A stretch of DNA of 64,000 nt from Mesomycoplasma neurolyticum (GTDB taxonomy: Bacteria; Bacillota_I; Bacilli_A; Mycoplasmatales; Metamycoplasmataceae), in assembly GCF_900660485.1 (NCBI RefSeq), contig NZ_LR214951.1, forward strand, positions 558,001 to 622,000. The letters are read 5' to 3'. Shown here one piece after another: positions 48,689 through 61,109 of the stretch; position 1 is the stretch's first letter; each line of letters opens with the position of its first letter. A model generated the notes under the pieces. That model was not told where the DNA came from. It made no database searches and was given only the letters and a program-made list of their open reading frames with translations. The translations under genes and the position numbers were made by a program.

Positions 48689-51413
48689 TTCAAACTCAGA
48701 GTATAGAGAAAAATTCAAGCATACACTATGAATGGTACCTGGTGTTAAAGCTGCAAAAGCTTTAGTTGATTTATTAAGAATACATCCAAAATTTTCAGAA
48801 TATGAAATTGTAAATGTTGCTGGCGAAGGTGATCAAAATGAAGAACTTTTGAATGCTTTAGAAAAGGTTAATAAAGCTATTGGTAAAGATCCAGATAAAA
48901 CTAAAACAATAACCATTTCATGTGGTAGATTAACAACAGGTGTTACTGTCCCTGCCTGAACAGCTGTTTTGATGTTATCAGGTTCTACTAGTACATCTGC
49001 AAGTAGTTATTTACAAACTATTTTTAGAGTTCAAAATCCAGCAATAATTGGTGGAAAAATGAAAAAAAATTCTTATGTTTTTGATTTTGCGCCTGATAGA
49101 GTTTTAAAAATTATTGTTGAATCTATGAAGGTTTTAAACAACAATGGAAATAATGGAAATAATAATGATGCATTAAGTGAATTTTTAAATTTTTGTCCTG
49201 TTATTGGTTATAAAGGCGCAGAAATGACCAAATATCAAACTGAGGATTTAGTAAATCAAGTTTATAATGTTATGATTGAAAAAATTGTAAAAAATGGTTT
49301 CGATGATATTAACTTGTTTGATAAAAATTCTTTTTCATGTACTAAAGATGAATTAATTTCGTTTGAAAAATTAAAAAATATTTTAAAAGCAAACAAAAAT
49401 ATATTAAATCAAAATGTTCAAATTAATAAACATGATTTAGATATAGAAATTCATTCTAAAAAAATTAATGAACTAAAAGAAAAATTTATTTCTGAAGAAC
49501 AACAAGAAATAAAAAGAAAAAATAATTTAAAGTACAAAGCAATTTTGATATTAAGAAACATAGCTATAAGAATTCCTTTGATGATTTATGGACTTAATAC
49601 CAAGAAAATAGAAACATTAGATATTCAAAACTTTAGTTCTTTATTTGATGAAGAATCATGAAATGAATTTATGCCCAAAGGTATAACAAAAGAACATTTT
49701 AACGATTTTACCAAATATTTTAACAAAGATATTTTTGTTGCTGCTGCTAAAAAAATACATATGAAATTAGAATTCATAAAAAATTTAGATGTTCTTGAAA
49801 AAGTTTTCGAAATAACAAAATTATTTTCGACTTTTAAAAATCCTGATAGTGAAACTGTTTTAACTCCGTGATTGGTGATTAATAAACATCTTGGACAAAC
49901 ATTGGGTGGTTATGTTTTTTATAATAATGAAAATGAAGAAGAATTATTAGATTATGATGAAAATATTAGACTTTTCTATAAAAAAAATGAAATAGTAAAA
50001 AAACTAAAATTAACAGAAAATATTTATTCGTTAAAAGCAAAAATTTTAGATATAAATTCTAAAACAGGTTTATATTTACTATTTGTGGCTTACAACATTT
50101 TTCAACATTTTATTGATAAAGGATATAAGCAAAATAGAGAAAAATTATGACAAAAAATTATTGAAAATAATGTTTTTGCAATATGTAGAACCAAAATGGC
50201 TGCCGCTATTGTTAGAAGAACACTTGCAATTTTTGAAAATTACAAAGTTAACATAATTATTAATGAAAATATAGTAAAGGAAATGGGACAACAATATCCT
50301 GTTTATTTTAAAATGATGAAAAAAATTAAAAATAGTGAAAATTGAAATATAAAAGATAAAAATGAAATTGTTTTTGATGTCATAGTGGGGAATCCACCAT
50401 ACCAAGGTAATGCAAAGCAACAAATTTACACAGATTTTTATTTATTATCAAGAAAAATTGGTAATATTGTAAGTTTGATTTTTCCTACTGGTTGACAAGA
50501 GGCAAAAAATACAAACAACTTGCAAAAAATGAATACAAATGAAATTAAAAAAGATAAACAAATTGTTTTTATCGATAATAGACAAAATATTTTCAAAGGA
50601 ATAGCTGGAGCTGAATGAACTAACTTTATACTTTGAATAAAAAACTATGATAACAAATTAAATGGTAGACAGCTTTTCCTCAAAAACGGGAAGAATAAGG
50701 AAATAAAAATCTTGCCTATTTTAAAAAGTGAAATGTTTAAAAACGATGAAATTTTAAAATTAGCAGACCTTGTAGAAACATCAAAAAAATTTATTTCTAT
50801 TACAAAAAAAGCAAAAAATCAAAATAATTATAATTTAGCTACAAATATATTTGATATAGATAGAATAAATGAAACTGATATTTTTTTAGATCACAAAGAT
50901 TTAAATTATAACATTTTGGTTTATGGGGCTGAAAATAGAAGAAGAAAAATAAAATTTTTAAAAAATTTTCAAACAAGTAAAAAAACTTTTTTAAATAAAT
51001 ATAAAGTTTTTATTCCATATGCATGAGGTGATATGAACGAAGCAAAGTATTTAGGAGGTAGTTATTCAGATATAATAATTGCAAGTCCCAACGAAATAGC
51101 TACAAGTAGTTTTATTGAACAAATGTCTTTCGAAACATTTGAAGAGGCTCAAAAATATGCTAAATATTTAATGACCAAATTCTTAAGAGCTTTGTTATAT
51201 AAAAATAAATTTAGTCACCATGCAAGAACAGCGTGATATTCAATACCTTTACAAGATTTTAGTGAACCTTGATGAGAAAAATCTATTGAAGAAATTGACA
51301 AACATTTAATGCAAAAATATAATATTCCTAATGATATTCAAGAATTTGTTTTCAAAAACATTCAACCAAAATCTGAAAATAATATTTTAAATTTCAAGAA
51401 AGATAAAAAATAG
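48681..51413 (+). pseudogene. GIY-YIG/DEAD-helicase restriction protein, C-terminal part with N6-adenine methylase
   Basis: About 910 residues without its own start. It opens at the inversion boundary (FSNSEYREKFKHTLWMVPGV) and continues with SF2 helicase motifs: TITISCGRLTTGVTVPAW (motif V) and YLQTIFRVQNP (motif VI, R-finger). A methyltransferase core follows, with VFDVIVGNPPYQGNAKQ (motif IV) and SLIFPTGWQ. The C-terminal region, with YGAENRRRK and SHHARTAW, is probably target recognition. With the minus-strand N-terminal part it makes a roughly 1340-residue nuclease-helicase-methylase. Confidence 0.82.
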
Positions 51414-51467
51414 CATAATTATTTTTTTAATTAATAGTTATAATGAATACACTTATATAAAAAATTA

Positions 51468-51509
51468 AATGCAATACTATAAAATAAGTCAAAATTATAG
51501 TATTGCATT
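51468..51509. terminator. Bidirectional terminator, R-M locus/exporter
   Basis: A perfect 15-bp stem (AATGCAATACTATAA at 51468-51482 with its complement at 51495-51509) between convergent units. Confidence 0.85.
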
Positions 51510-51656
51510 TTTTAATATTTATAAAATAAAAACTAGAAAGAGTTGACAATAAAACATAGTGATTATTAATATATTTTTATTTAAATCAACAAAAACTGAA
51601 TTTTATAAATTATAGTTTGTTGGTACTGATTTTACAATTTCACTTTCAAGTTTTGA

Positions 51657-53249
51657 TTATTTAATGTGGATTGTGTAATTAAATAAATCTTTTTCTTCTT
51701 TAATTAAATGATGTGAAATAAAAATAATAATCTTATTTTGTAAACTTAAAATTTTTTGCAAAATTTCAATTTTTTTAATATTATCTATCCCCGAAAGCGC
51801 TTCATCTAAAATTATTATTTTTTTATTAAAATAAAATAAACGTGCAATTTTTACTCTTTGCTTTTGACCAGTAGAAAGTAAATCAAAATTTTGATTTAAA
51901 TCAAAATTAATGCAAGCTAATTTTTTAGCTTTTTCTATTTTAGAATAATCAATGTTTTCATCAAATAAAGTTATAACATTAATAGCGCTAGTGTTATATT
52001 TATTCTCTTCATTCGTTAAATATATTAATTGCTTATACATATTGTTGAAATCATTTTTTGAAACTTTTTTATTATTAAATTTTAGTATTCCAGAATATTT
52101 TGTTTCATCTATTTCATTTAAAATAATTTTAATTAAGCTGCTTTTACCAACTCCGGATTTGCCATCTATTAAATATGATTTATTTTTATTAAATTCAACA
52201 TTAAAATTTGTAAAAATATTTTTATTATTAAAAGTTAAATTTAAATTTGAAATATTGATTTTATTTATATCTTTTTTTTCTGATAAAACTTCGAATTTAT
52301 TTATTTCAAAATTCCCTACTCTTTCTTTTATGCTGTTAGTAAGTTTTAAGTCCTTAAAATCATTTATCACTTCTTGACTTGACATTTTAAGTGTAGAAAA
52401 AATATTTTCAGAAATTGAAACAATCAATTTATTTATTGGATTAAGTAATGTAGTAATTGAAATAGTTAAAAGATTCAGTTGTTCTAGAAAACCATTTATA
52501 AAATTTTCATAAAAAACAAAAATATTTTTTTTATTATAAACTTTCAATTGTTCATAATTAATTTTTTCTAATGAAGAATAAGTTTTATTTTTAAAGATAT
52601 TTATTTTATTAAATCAATAAAATGTTTGGAAATTTTGAATCAAATTTGTAAAATAAGACAAATTTTTTTCTTGTATTTCTAAAAAAATAGAATTATTTTT
52701 CTTATTTTTATTTGTAGAAATAATAGGTAAAATAACAGAAAAAATAAGACATATACAAACAAAAAGTAAAAATAGTAAAACTCAAGGCGAAAGTAAAACA
52801 GATTGAATTATTATAAATATAAATAAAAATTTAAAAATAATTATATTTCAAACAATATCATAGAAAAGATCTAAATAATCAAAAATATATTTGTTTAAAT
52901 TAATTTCTAAATCAAAAATATACTCGGTTGTGCTTTTTCTTTTTAAATCTTTAGGTGAATAATTTTTAATTGAATTAAAAATTTGTTCTTTTTTAAAAAG
53001 TAAAAAATTGTTTGCTTGTTTTTTTATCAAAATATTAGTTAATGATTTAAAAGCTTTATATGCTACTTCTAAAAACAAAGATAAAAGTTGAAATAAAATA
53101 AACTTTAAAATATTTTTTTCTGAAAAATTAAATAAAATTTTAATTACTTCTAATTGAAAATAAATAGATGCAAAAGATAAAAAACCTAACAACAAAAAAA
53201 TAAACAAAATCAAATAAGAAAAATTATTTTTTAAAATTATTTTTTTCAT
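51657..53249 (-). CDS. ABC half-exporter 2 of the lanthipeptide-like cluster
   Basis: 530 residues: an N-terminal membrane domain (hydrophobic segments at about 10-60 and 135-180) fused to an ATPase domain. Walker A IDGKSGVGKSSLIK, signature LLSTGQKQRVKIARLF, Walker B KIIILDEALSGID, H-loop FISHHL. The ATPase signature lacks the usual LSGG. The ATG overlaps the end of the first half-exporter, so the two probably form a heterodimer. No N-terminal C39 peptidase is present. Export of the cluster's peptide is the natural guess. Confidence 0.85.
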
Positions 53250-54817
53250 TTGTTTAAATCAATATACTTATTAAATTGTTGATTTTTATTATTTAAATGG
53301 TGTGAAATTTCTATGTAAATTCTGGATTTACTCATCAAAATTTTTCTTATCTGATTTGCTGTTGCTTCATCTATATTATTATATGCTTCATCTAAAATTA
53401 AAATTTTATCATTATTTTCCATAAGAATTTTTGCAAAATTTAACCTTTGCTTTTGACCTTCGCTTAAATTATTTGCTTTAGAATTTAAATCAATTTTCAA
53501 ATTTAGTAAATTTAAAACTTCTGAAAGTTTTTCTAAATCAGGATTAGAATTATAAAAAGTAATATTATTTATAATGCTATCATTTAATACAAGATTTTCT
53601 GAATCAATAAAAGTTATATTTTCTACCATTTGTTTGTTAGAAATTTTTTTAACATTAATGTTATTTCACAAAATATTGCCTTTGTATTCTAAATTTATAT
53701 TGTTAGTAATTAATTTCATTAAAACTGATTTTCCTATTCCCGAAGATCCATTAATAAGCAATTTATCTCCTTGTTTTATTTTAAGATTTAAATTTTTAAA
53801 ATTTAAAAAATTTAAATCTTCTATTAATAATGTTTCGATTTTCTCATTATTATAAATTATGTTTTTATTTGTTTGTAACCTGAAAAAAGAGTCAATTTCT
53901 TGTTGGATTTCTTTTGCTAGTTTAAATGCAGGTATTGTTCTGTAAATATCAATAATAAGTCTTAACCAAATTCCTATCATTACAAGAAAAATCATGAATA
54001 AACTAATATTAAAATCAAAAACATGATAATAAGCGAAAAAAGAAATTATTAATAAAAGTACTGTTGAAACTATACCTGATATAATTTGATTTAAAAAGTC
54101 TCACTTAGCAAATTTTTTTGAATATTTTAAAAATGAATTATGATTTTTTCTAAATTGAAAAAATAAAAGATCGAATCATTTATTTTTTTTATCTAAATAA
54201 AAAAAATCACTATGTAATTTTATAAAATACTCAATTTTATATCTATTATTTTCTTCAATATCAATAATTTTATAATCATATTCTGTCATTTTTAATAATG
54301 ATATATTAAAATATACAATCAATAATATAGCTAACACTAAACAAATCAACCCAAGCAATCAATTAAAATAAAAAAATAAAGTAACTAAAATAATTGCTTT
54401 TATTATATCTTCGATTAATAAAAATATAGGTTCATAAAAATAATTTGATATTTGTATTGGTAAATCATAACTATAATATAAAATCTCATTTTCACTTTTT
54501 TCAAATATTTTGCAAGGTGAATTTTTAATTATAGTTTCTATAGCTTTTTCATTTAAATTTAAAACTAATTTAGATAAAAGTTTTTGATAAAATTTTTTAT
54601 AAAAAAAATTCACTAAAAAATTTAATAATAAAAAAAGTAATGATATACCTGCATAAAAAAAAATTATTTTTCATGTGTTATTGTTTGTTATTCTTTCAAA
54701 TACTTGATATAAAGAAAAAAATGATGCACCAAAAAAAATATTTTTAATTACAGATAAAAATAACAACAAAAATAATAAAGTTTTGTTTAAAAATAATTTT
54801 TTTATTTTTTCATTCAT
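53237..54817 (-). CDS. ABC half-exporter 1 of the lanthipeptide-like cluster
   Basis: 526 residues with TM helices across about 1-300, then an ATPase domain: INGSSGIGKSVLMK (Walker A), NNLSEGQKQRLNFAKIL (signature), KILILDEAYNNID (Walker B) and EISHHL. It ends WKK after a UGA, overlapping the next exporter. The ATG at 54817 lies within the last codons of the lanKC-like gene (TTGAGGAAAATATG), tying the transporters to the synthetase. Confidence 0.85.
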
Positions 54818-56756
54818 ATTTTCCTCAATAGTTTAAAAATTTTGAAATAAGTGTTTACATATGGTTTTTTTATTATAATTTTTGTTTGTGCATTTTGAAT
54901 AAAAATATTATCTTTTATTTTTATTTTATTTGCTAAACAAAATAAAAATTTTTCAAAAATAATGTGTTGAAATTTTTGTTTTTCAAAAAAAGCTATAACT
55001 CATATAGAAATAGAACCAAACAAAATAGAAAATCTTGTATGCATAAAAAAACTGTAAATGTGTAAATAAAAGTTTTTCTTTTATTTTTTTGTCATTTTCT
55101 GAAATTGAATTTTTAAATTCGGAATTAAATAAATTAATTAAAAAAATTAAACCTAAATTACCAAAAAAAATAAAAGGATTGTAAGTATTTGAATTTTTAT
55201 CAAAAATTTCAATACTAAAATTATTTTTCTTAGAAAAATCACGAATTATAATTTTAAAAATTTTTTTTGCTTTTTGAATATTTTTTTCTTTTATGGAAAG
55301 ATATAATGAAAAAAATATTTCAGAATTTTCTGTTTCTGCATTATAAAAAGATAAATTTTGTTTTTGTTTGACAAATGAATCATCTATGTACTGAAAAAAT
55401 TCTTTTTTATTTATACTTAAAAAAGTATTTGATATGTTAGAAAAAAAGAGTTAATTTTTTTTATAATTATTTTTTTGTTTTTTTTTACATTAGATTTGCT
55501 ATTATCAAAAATCTGAATGTCTTTATCGATAAATAATTTTATTATGTTTAAAATAGAGTTATTGTTTACCAAAAATAATGATTTTAAAAAATATATAAAT
55601 TCTGTTTTTAAATTAAATAAAATTTTAATCTTATTTATTTGTTGGATAGTGTAATTTTTGTTATCACCTATTTTTCAAGTTTCTGAATACAAACCAAAAA
55701 CATTTAATAATGTTTTTAATAAATCAATATAATCTTTTCTAAAATAATCATTATTTTCTACTCAATATTCTAAATCTATAAATTTTAAATTTTGGTTTTT
55801 TTCTATTATTATATTCTCAACAGAAAAATCTATATTCTGAATTTTTAATTTTTTTATTTTTAAAAATAAAAAAATTATTTTTTTTATCAAAGAATTAATT
55901 TTATTTTGTGTTTTTTTTATTTCATTTAAATCCTGTTGTTTTTGTAGCTGAATATTTAATTTTAAAAAAGTATCTTCTAACTTTTGACCATCAACAAATT
56001 CTCTAATAATAAATTCATTATTGTTTAATTTACCTTTTTCAAAAAATTTTGGAATTCATTCTTCTTTGCTATACTTTTTATAATTCTTAATTTCTTTTTT
56101 GAGTAAAAAAATAGGGTTATTAATTTCAGAAGTTCCCACTCCAAATCTTGCAATTTTAGCTATAAATTTTTTTTTATTTTTTTTTAATAATAAAATTGTA
56201 GTTCATGCATTTTGTGAAATTATTTTTAACGCTTCGAAATCTTTTATAAAATTTTTTTTATAGGCTTTATTTTGTGAAAAAATGGAACCTCTTTTAAATT
56301 TGGGATATTATTAGGGTATGTTTGTCTTAAATCCAATATTTTATTATTATTTTCACTTTTTAAGTCATATACAAAAGAATCAAAAAATGAACCATATCTA
56401 TAAAATATTATTGAATTCTTGTATTGAAAATCTCCAAAAATTTCTGTCGCTTTGAATTTTTTTAATAATAAATAAAGATCTGTGACGGTTTTTTCAAAAA
56501 CTTTAATATTCGACATGTATATAGTTATGTATTTTCCTACTTGACTGGGAGCAAAATCTTTCGATAATGAAGCTTTGTAAAATTTTATTTTTTTTATATA
56601 TTTATAAGATAATTTATTTTTGTTACAATAATTTGAAACAATTTTTAAAATTTCTTTTTTATTATTAAAAAAAGAAGAAATATGAATTTTTCAAAAACTT
56701 TTAATTTCTGGAAAAAATTCTAAATTTCTGCTTTCATAAAAAATATCTTTTTTCAT
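54802..56756 (-). pseudogene. Class III lanthipeptide synthetase (LanKC-type), frameshifted
   Basis: About 650 codons in several frames. N-terminal lyase domain: FWKIHISSFFNNKKEILKIV, a C-x-x-N segment, FAPSQVGKYITIYMSN and the hallmark FYRYGSFFD. It loses frame at an A8 tract (56252-56259); one extra A continues into the kinase domain: KKNKKKFIAKIARFGVGTSE, WIPKFFEKGK, NNEFIIREFVDGQKL, NIDFSVENIIIEKN and LKFIDLEYW. A second break lies in a T7 tract near 55441. The C-terminal cyclase-like part (FIFFGNLGLIFLINLF) is broken again near 55040-55090, and I see no Cys/His zinc ligands there. Lyase-kinase-cyclase order is that of class III enzymes, which dehydrate Ser/Thr and form lanthionine or labionin. 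Start ATG 56756. Confidence 0.75.
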
Positions 56757-56779
56757 ATTAATAAATAAAAAAATAAATT

Positions 56780-56987
56780 CTAAAACTTTTCATTAAATGG
56801 TCTAGTTGGAGAACATCCTCTAGTCCTTACTGTGTGTTGAACCTTAAAATTCATTATATCAGAAATATTAAAATCATTTTGATAAAAGTCGGGATTATTA
56901 ATATAATCTAAAAAATTAGAATAAATAAAATTTATTAGGTGATGTATTTTTTTAGTTTTTCTAATTTATTAATTTTATTCTATTCAT
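56780..56987 (-). pseudogene. Candidate lanthipeptide precursor gene (disrupted frame)
   Basis: Directly upstream of the LanKC-type gene on the same strand, with a strong AAAAGGAG before ATG 56987. The first frame ends after MNRIKLIN. A second, open from about 56965 to the TAG at 56780, reads through LDYINNPDFYQNDFNISDIM to NFKVQHTVRTRGCSPTRPF. Adding one A in each of two A-runs would join them into a peptide of about 68 residues: a helical leader and a Thr/Ser/Cys tail. The spacing T-x-x-T-x-x-C in TVRTRGC is close to the labionin motif S/T-x2-S/T-x(2-5)-C. Function inferred from position and motif. Confidence 0.5.
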
Positions 56988-57110
56988 AAAAACTCCTTTT
57001 TGAAAAATTAAAAAATAAAAAATATTTTTTTTTATAATTTTAAAATTATACAACAAAATATATGAAAAAATATTTTGTTAATTTTTAAATAAAAGAAATA
57101 TAATTATATT

Positions 57111-60100
57111 ATGATATACTCAAAAAAAATAAAAATGATTTTATTGTTGTCAACAATAGGAACTCTTACAGTCATTGGTATATCAACTCCACTTGTTATT
57201 AAACTAAAAAAACCTGCAATTAAAACCATTGAACTTAAAGTAGAAGAAAATAATAAATATAAAATAAATCAAAAATATTTTTCAAAAGATAGTGAAATAT
57301 TTTTGATTAAATTTGAAGACATACAAGAACCAATTCAATCACAGAATGGTTATTTTATTTTAACTTCTTTAAAACCTGGAGCTTATAAAATCGAAAAAAT
57401 TTATAACAATAATAATGAAATAATTTTTATAGAAAATAATTTAAAAATTATTCATATCAAGAAAAAAGAAGAAAAAATCAAAAAAGATGATTCAAAAATT
57501 ATCGAAGATAAAAAAGAATATAAAAAGTCACCAAACGATGTTTCTGATTTAGAAAAAACAATTCCTAAAGAAATGAAAAAACAAGAACAAAATTCTTCTA
57601 CAGAAATTATAGATAATGGCCAAAATCTAAATTTACAAAAAGAAAAAGATAAAAATATTATTACCGAATCAAAAACAAAAGAGTCGATTCCTCCTATTGA
57701 AAACTTAGATGATAATAAAAACGAAAATGAAAAAAAGCAAGAAACAATAATAAATTCAAAAGACACAAATAATAACAAAATTATTAATAATGAAAAAAAT
57801 GTTCCAGAAAAAAAAGAAATAGAAAAAACAGATCCTAAAAAAGATGTTTTACAAAATGATCAAAATGTTGATTCAGAAAATATTTTAAAAACTAATCCAC
57901 AAAATATCTTTATTAATGAAGTAGTGTTATTTAAAAATGATACACAAGCAAAAAATACATTAGTTTTTTTACTAAACAAGAATGAACTGAATGATAAATG
58001 AGATAATAAAATTTGCTTTAAAATTAAAAATAAAGAATTTGCTAAAGAATTTAAAATTTGAGAAAAAAACATTTTTATTGAGCTAAAAGATATAAATGAT
58101 GAGATTGATAATTTAGAAGAAATAAACAACTTAAAAATAAACAATATTTTAATAAATAATTTAAATAACATAAAATTTACTAAAGTAAACAATTCTACAA
58201 CAGCAGAAATCACTGATTTAGATTTAAATGATGAAGAATTTGAATTCGAAAAATCAAGTGCCAATTTAATAATTAAATTAAAAAATAAAAATTTAAATTT
58301 AAAAGAAAATCAAAAATTAATTCTCCACTTCAAACCTTTACAAAATAATGAAGAATTTAGTGTGAAATATATATCAACTTATAGCCAAAATAAAATAATT
58401 GTAAAAGACATAGATTGAATTTCTAATTTTTATCAAACTTTTTATTTAACAAATATTTATACAAGTGATTTAAAAACAAATTATTCAATACCAGAATTCT
58501 TAAAATTTGAATTACGAAAAAAATATGAAATCACAATCAACAGAATACAAAAAGGAAGAGGGCCTTCCAAGGAAATTCAAAGTGCTTTTACAAAAAATGA
58601 TGATTTTATTAATTCATACAATTTTAAAGTTGCTATAAACTTAAATGAAAATGAATTATTTTATAATAATAAATATTTTTCATTAACATTTGAAAATACA
58701 GAAAATCAAAAGCAAAACATTAGAAAAATCTTTAATTACAAAGAATTTAAAGAAGGTTTTACAATAAACAACTTACCTGAAGGTAATAATTGAAAGTTAA
58801 AGCAAATAGATTTATTGCAAAAAGAAAATTTACAATTTATAAAAAGCTTATATAAATCAAAAAAATGAATTAATGAAGTTGATAATAATATAAGTTCATG
58901 GAAAGAAGAACCATTAAAATTTGAAATTTTAGATCAAGACTTAAATTTAAATAGTGATATTAAATTAAATTTTGAAAATTCCATTTCTCAAATTGGAAAT
59001 TCAAATCCAAAACTAAATAAAGAGAATTATTTAAACACTAATAAAAACTATCTTAAAAAAACACAAACAGGTCTTTTCTGTGTAGAATGCAACAAAAAAG
59101 AAAATATAGATTCTAATTTAAAAAATGTTGAAATAAATTTAATGGATAACATAATATTTTATGATTGAAAAATATTATTTGAAACTTTTAAAGAAAAACA
59201 ATACAAAATAAGTGATGACAAAAAAACTTATGAAATAAGAAAGAAAATGAACTTGTTTGATGATAGTGAATTTAAAAATTTATTAATTAATTTTAATTTT
59301 TTTGCTAATTATAATTTTGTTGACATTTATAACTGACAATATAATCATAATTCATATTCAATTACTTTTAGTTTAGAAGAATTAAAAGAAAAAAATAAAA
59401 TTGAAAATATTGAAATTGATTTAATAGTTAATTCAGAAAATGTTGATAATAAAAAAATTATTAACCAAAGATTAAAAGCAAGTGTTGAAATAGATAATGA
59501 TGAAATAGTTTTTAAGATTCAAGCAAGAAAAGGCGTTTTAAATAAAGATATTTATATTCATAATTTAACAAATGAAATTTCAACTTTTGTTGAATTAAAT
59601 CAAAATTATATTTCAATGATGTATTGAAGTGAAAAAGCAATTTTTAAAGACACTAGTGCATTAGTGAGCAAAAGTAATAATTGAGATTTCAAAACACAAA
59701 GAAATGATGATACATCACTAAAAAAATACAAATTTGATGTAAATGAAAAATTTACAAAAAATAATGAAGATGATATTATTAAAAAAGTGAAAGCTAGAGC
59801 TTTTGGAAATAAATTTGGAAGTTTATGAATGATTGCAAAAGTAAATGATGATGTAAATGATCATCGTTATTACATAGGAACTAATAAACATGTTCATATA
59901 ATTCCAAAAACAACACTGGCTATTCCTAAAACTCATGAAAATGATGAAGATATTAATGCTATTTTTAATAAAGATAAAGAATGAAGTTTAAAATCTTTTA
60001 CATTTTGAGAAGCAACAAATAATATGGTTATTGATGGAACAAATGAACAAAAAGCACACAAAGATGGAGCTGATTTGCAAGTAGGAATTATTGATATAAG

Positions 60101-60722
60101 TGAGTTGGTTGAATACTATGAAAATAATAAAACAAAAGACAATAAAGAAAAAGATGTTAATTTTTTAATTGCTGAACATTTTTATAAATGAAGAGATTTA
60201 CCTGATTTAAAAATTTCACAAAAAATTAAACATATTAAAGTTAACACTATTTTTGATTCATATATTTCTGCATTCCCTAATGATCATGATCAACCACTTA
60301 GTGGAGCTCAAGAAAAAAACAAAGATAATTTTTTTGTAAGAAATAATTTACAATTAAAAATGAAATTTGGTGATTTATTATCTATTGGTGGTAATTTTGG
60401 CTATGAAACAAGCGATAATATTGGAATGTATCATGAAACTACTGGCATTTGAGAAGCAAAGAAAAACAATCTTCTTGCTGGTTCATCAGGTTCAGGTGTT
60501 TATGATGATGAAGGCAATATTTATGGTCTTCACATGGGACATGAAAAGGATAAATGACAAACAGTTTTAATTTCCAATCCAAGATTAGATTTGTTTGGTT
60601 CATACAATGAATTCAATGATAAATCTTTTGCTTCTAAAGTTCAACTTGCAAACCGTTTGTATCCAGAAAAATACAAAAAAATCCAAACATTTGATAACTT
60701 TGTTAATCCACTTTTAAAATAA
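57111..60722 (+). CDS. DUF31/MIP-type surface serine protease, 1203 aa
   Basis: An N-terminal signal anchor (MILLLSTIGTLTVIGISTPLVI) without lipobox Cys is followed by a small beta domain. Then comes a long Lys/Glu/Asn-rich low-complexity linker (about 115-260), several beta-rich domains, and a trypsin-like peptidase core. Catalytic candidates: His in YIGTNKHVHIIPKTT, Asp in DGADLQVGIIDIS, Ser in LLAGSSGSGVYDDEGNIYGL. DUF31 proteins include the mycoplasma immunoglobulin protease MIP, though no MIB partner is seen here. It is divergent from the lanthipeptide-like genes, with a weak start context (TATAATTATATTATG). Confidence 0.85.
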
Positions 60723-60760
60723 AAAAATACAATGCAAATATCTTGCGATTGTGTTTTTTT
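60721..60760 (+). terminator. Terminator of the DUF31 gene
   Basis: AAAAAAATACAATGCAA pairs with TTGCGATTGTGTTTTTTT with one bulged G and one wobble. It begins within the stop codon. Confidence 0.75.
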
Positions 60761-61047
60761 ATTTATGGTTAAAAATTTAGCTAACAACATTTTTGTTTTT
60801 TTATATTATTTGATAGTTTATAATAAATATATTCGTAGTTTAAAAAACTAAATCTACATTTATAAGCTTAGCGATTAAATTTTTAAGCGTTTTATTATAT
60901 AAAAAATAGTTATTATAGTATAAATATCTAAACAATAATTGCTTTAAAAATTTTAGTGAAAAATAATAAAATAAATTTCGACAAAAGGCTAACTCTTTAT
61001 TAACATAATTACATTATTTCAAACTTTTTATAATGAATAAACAATAT
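60761..61047. other. Short noncoding stretch
   Basis: No gene seen between the two terminators of the convergent DUF31 and toxin-homologue genes. Confidence 0.5.
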
Positions 61048-61087
61048 AAAAAAACAAAAGCACTAAATAAAACGCTTTTGTTTTTTT
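61048..61087. terminator. Terminator of the CARDS-like gene
   Basis: A perfect 14-bp stem (AAAAAAACAAAAGC at 61048-61061 with its complement at 61074-61087), T-run on the minus strand, 22 bp past the toxin stop. Confidence 0.85.
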
Positions 61088-61109
61088 TATTATATTTTTT
61101 GAAAAATAT

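Noticed and set aside
57452..58264. Ser/Phe-rich minus-strand frames within the DUF31 gene
   Set aside because: Antisense of the Lys/Glu low-complexity linker. No start signal.
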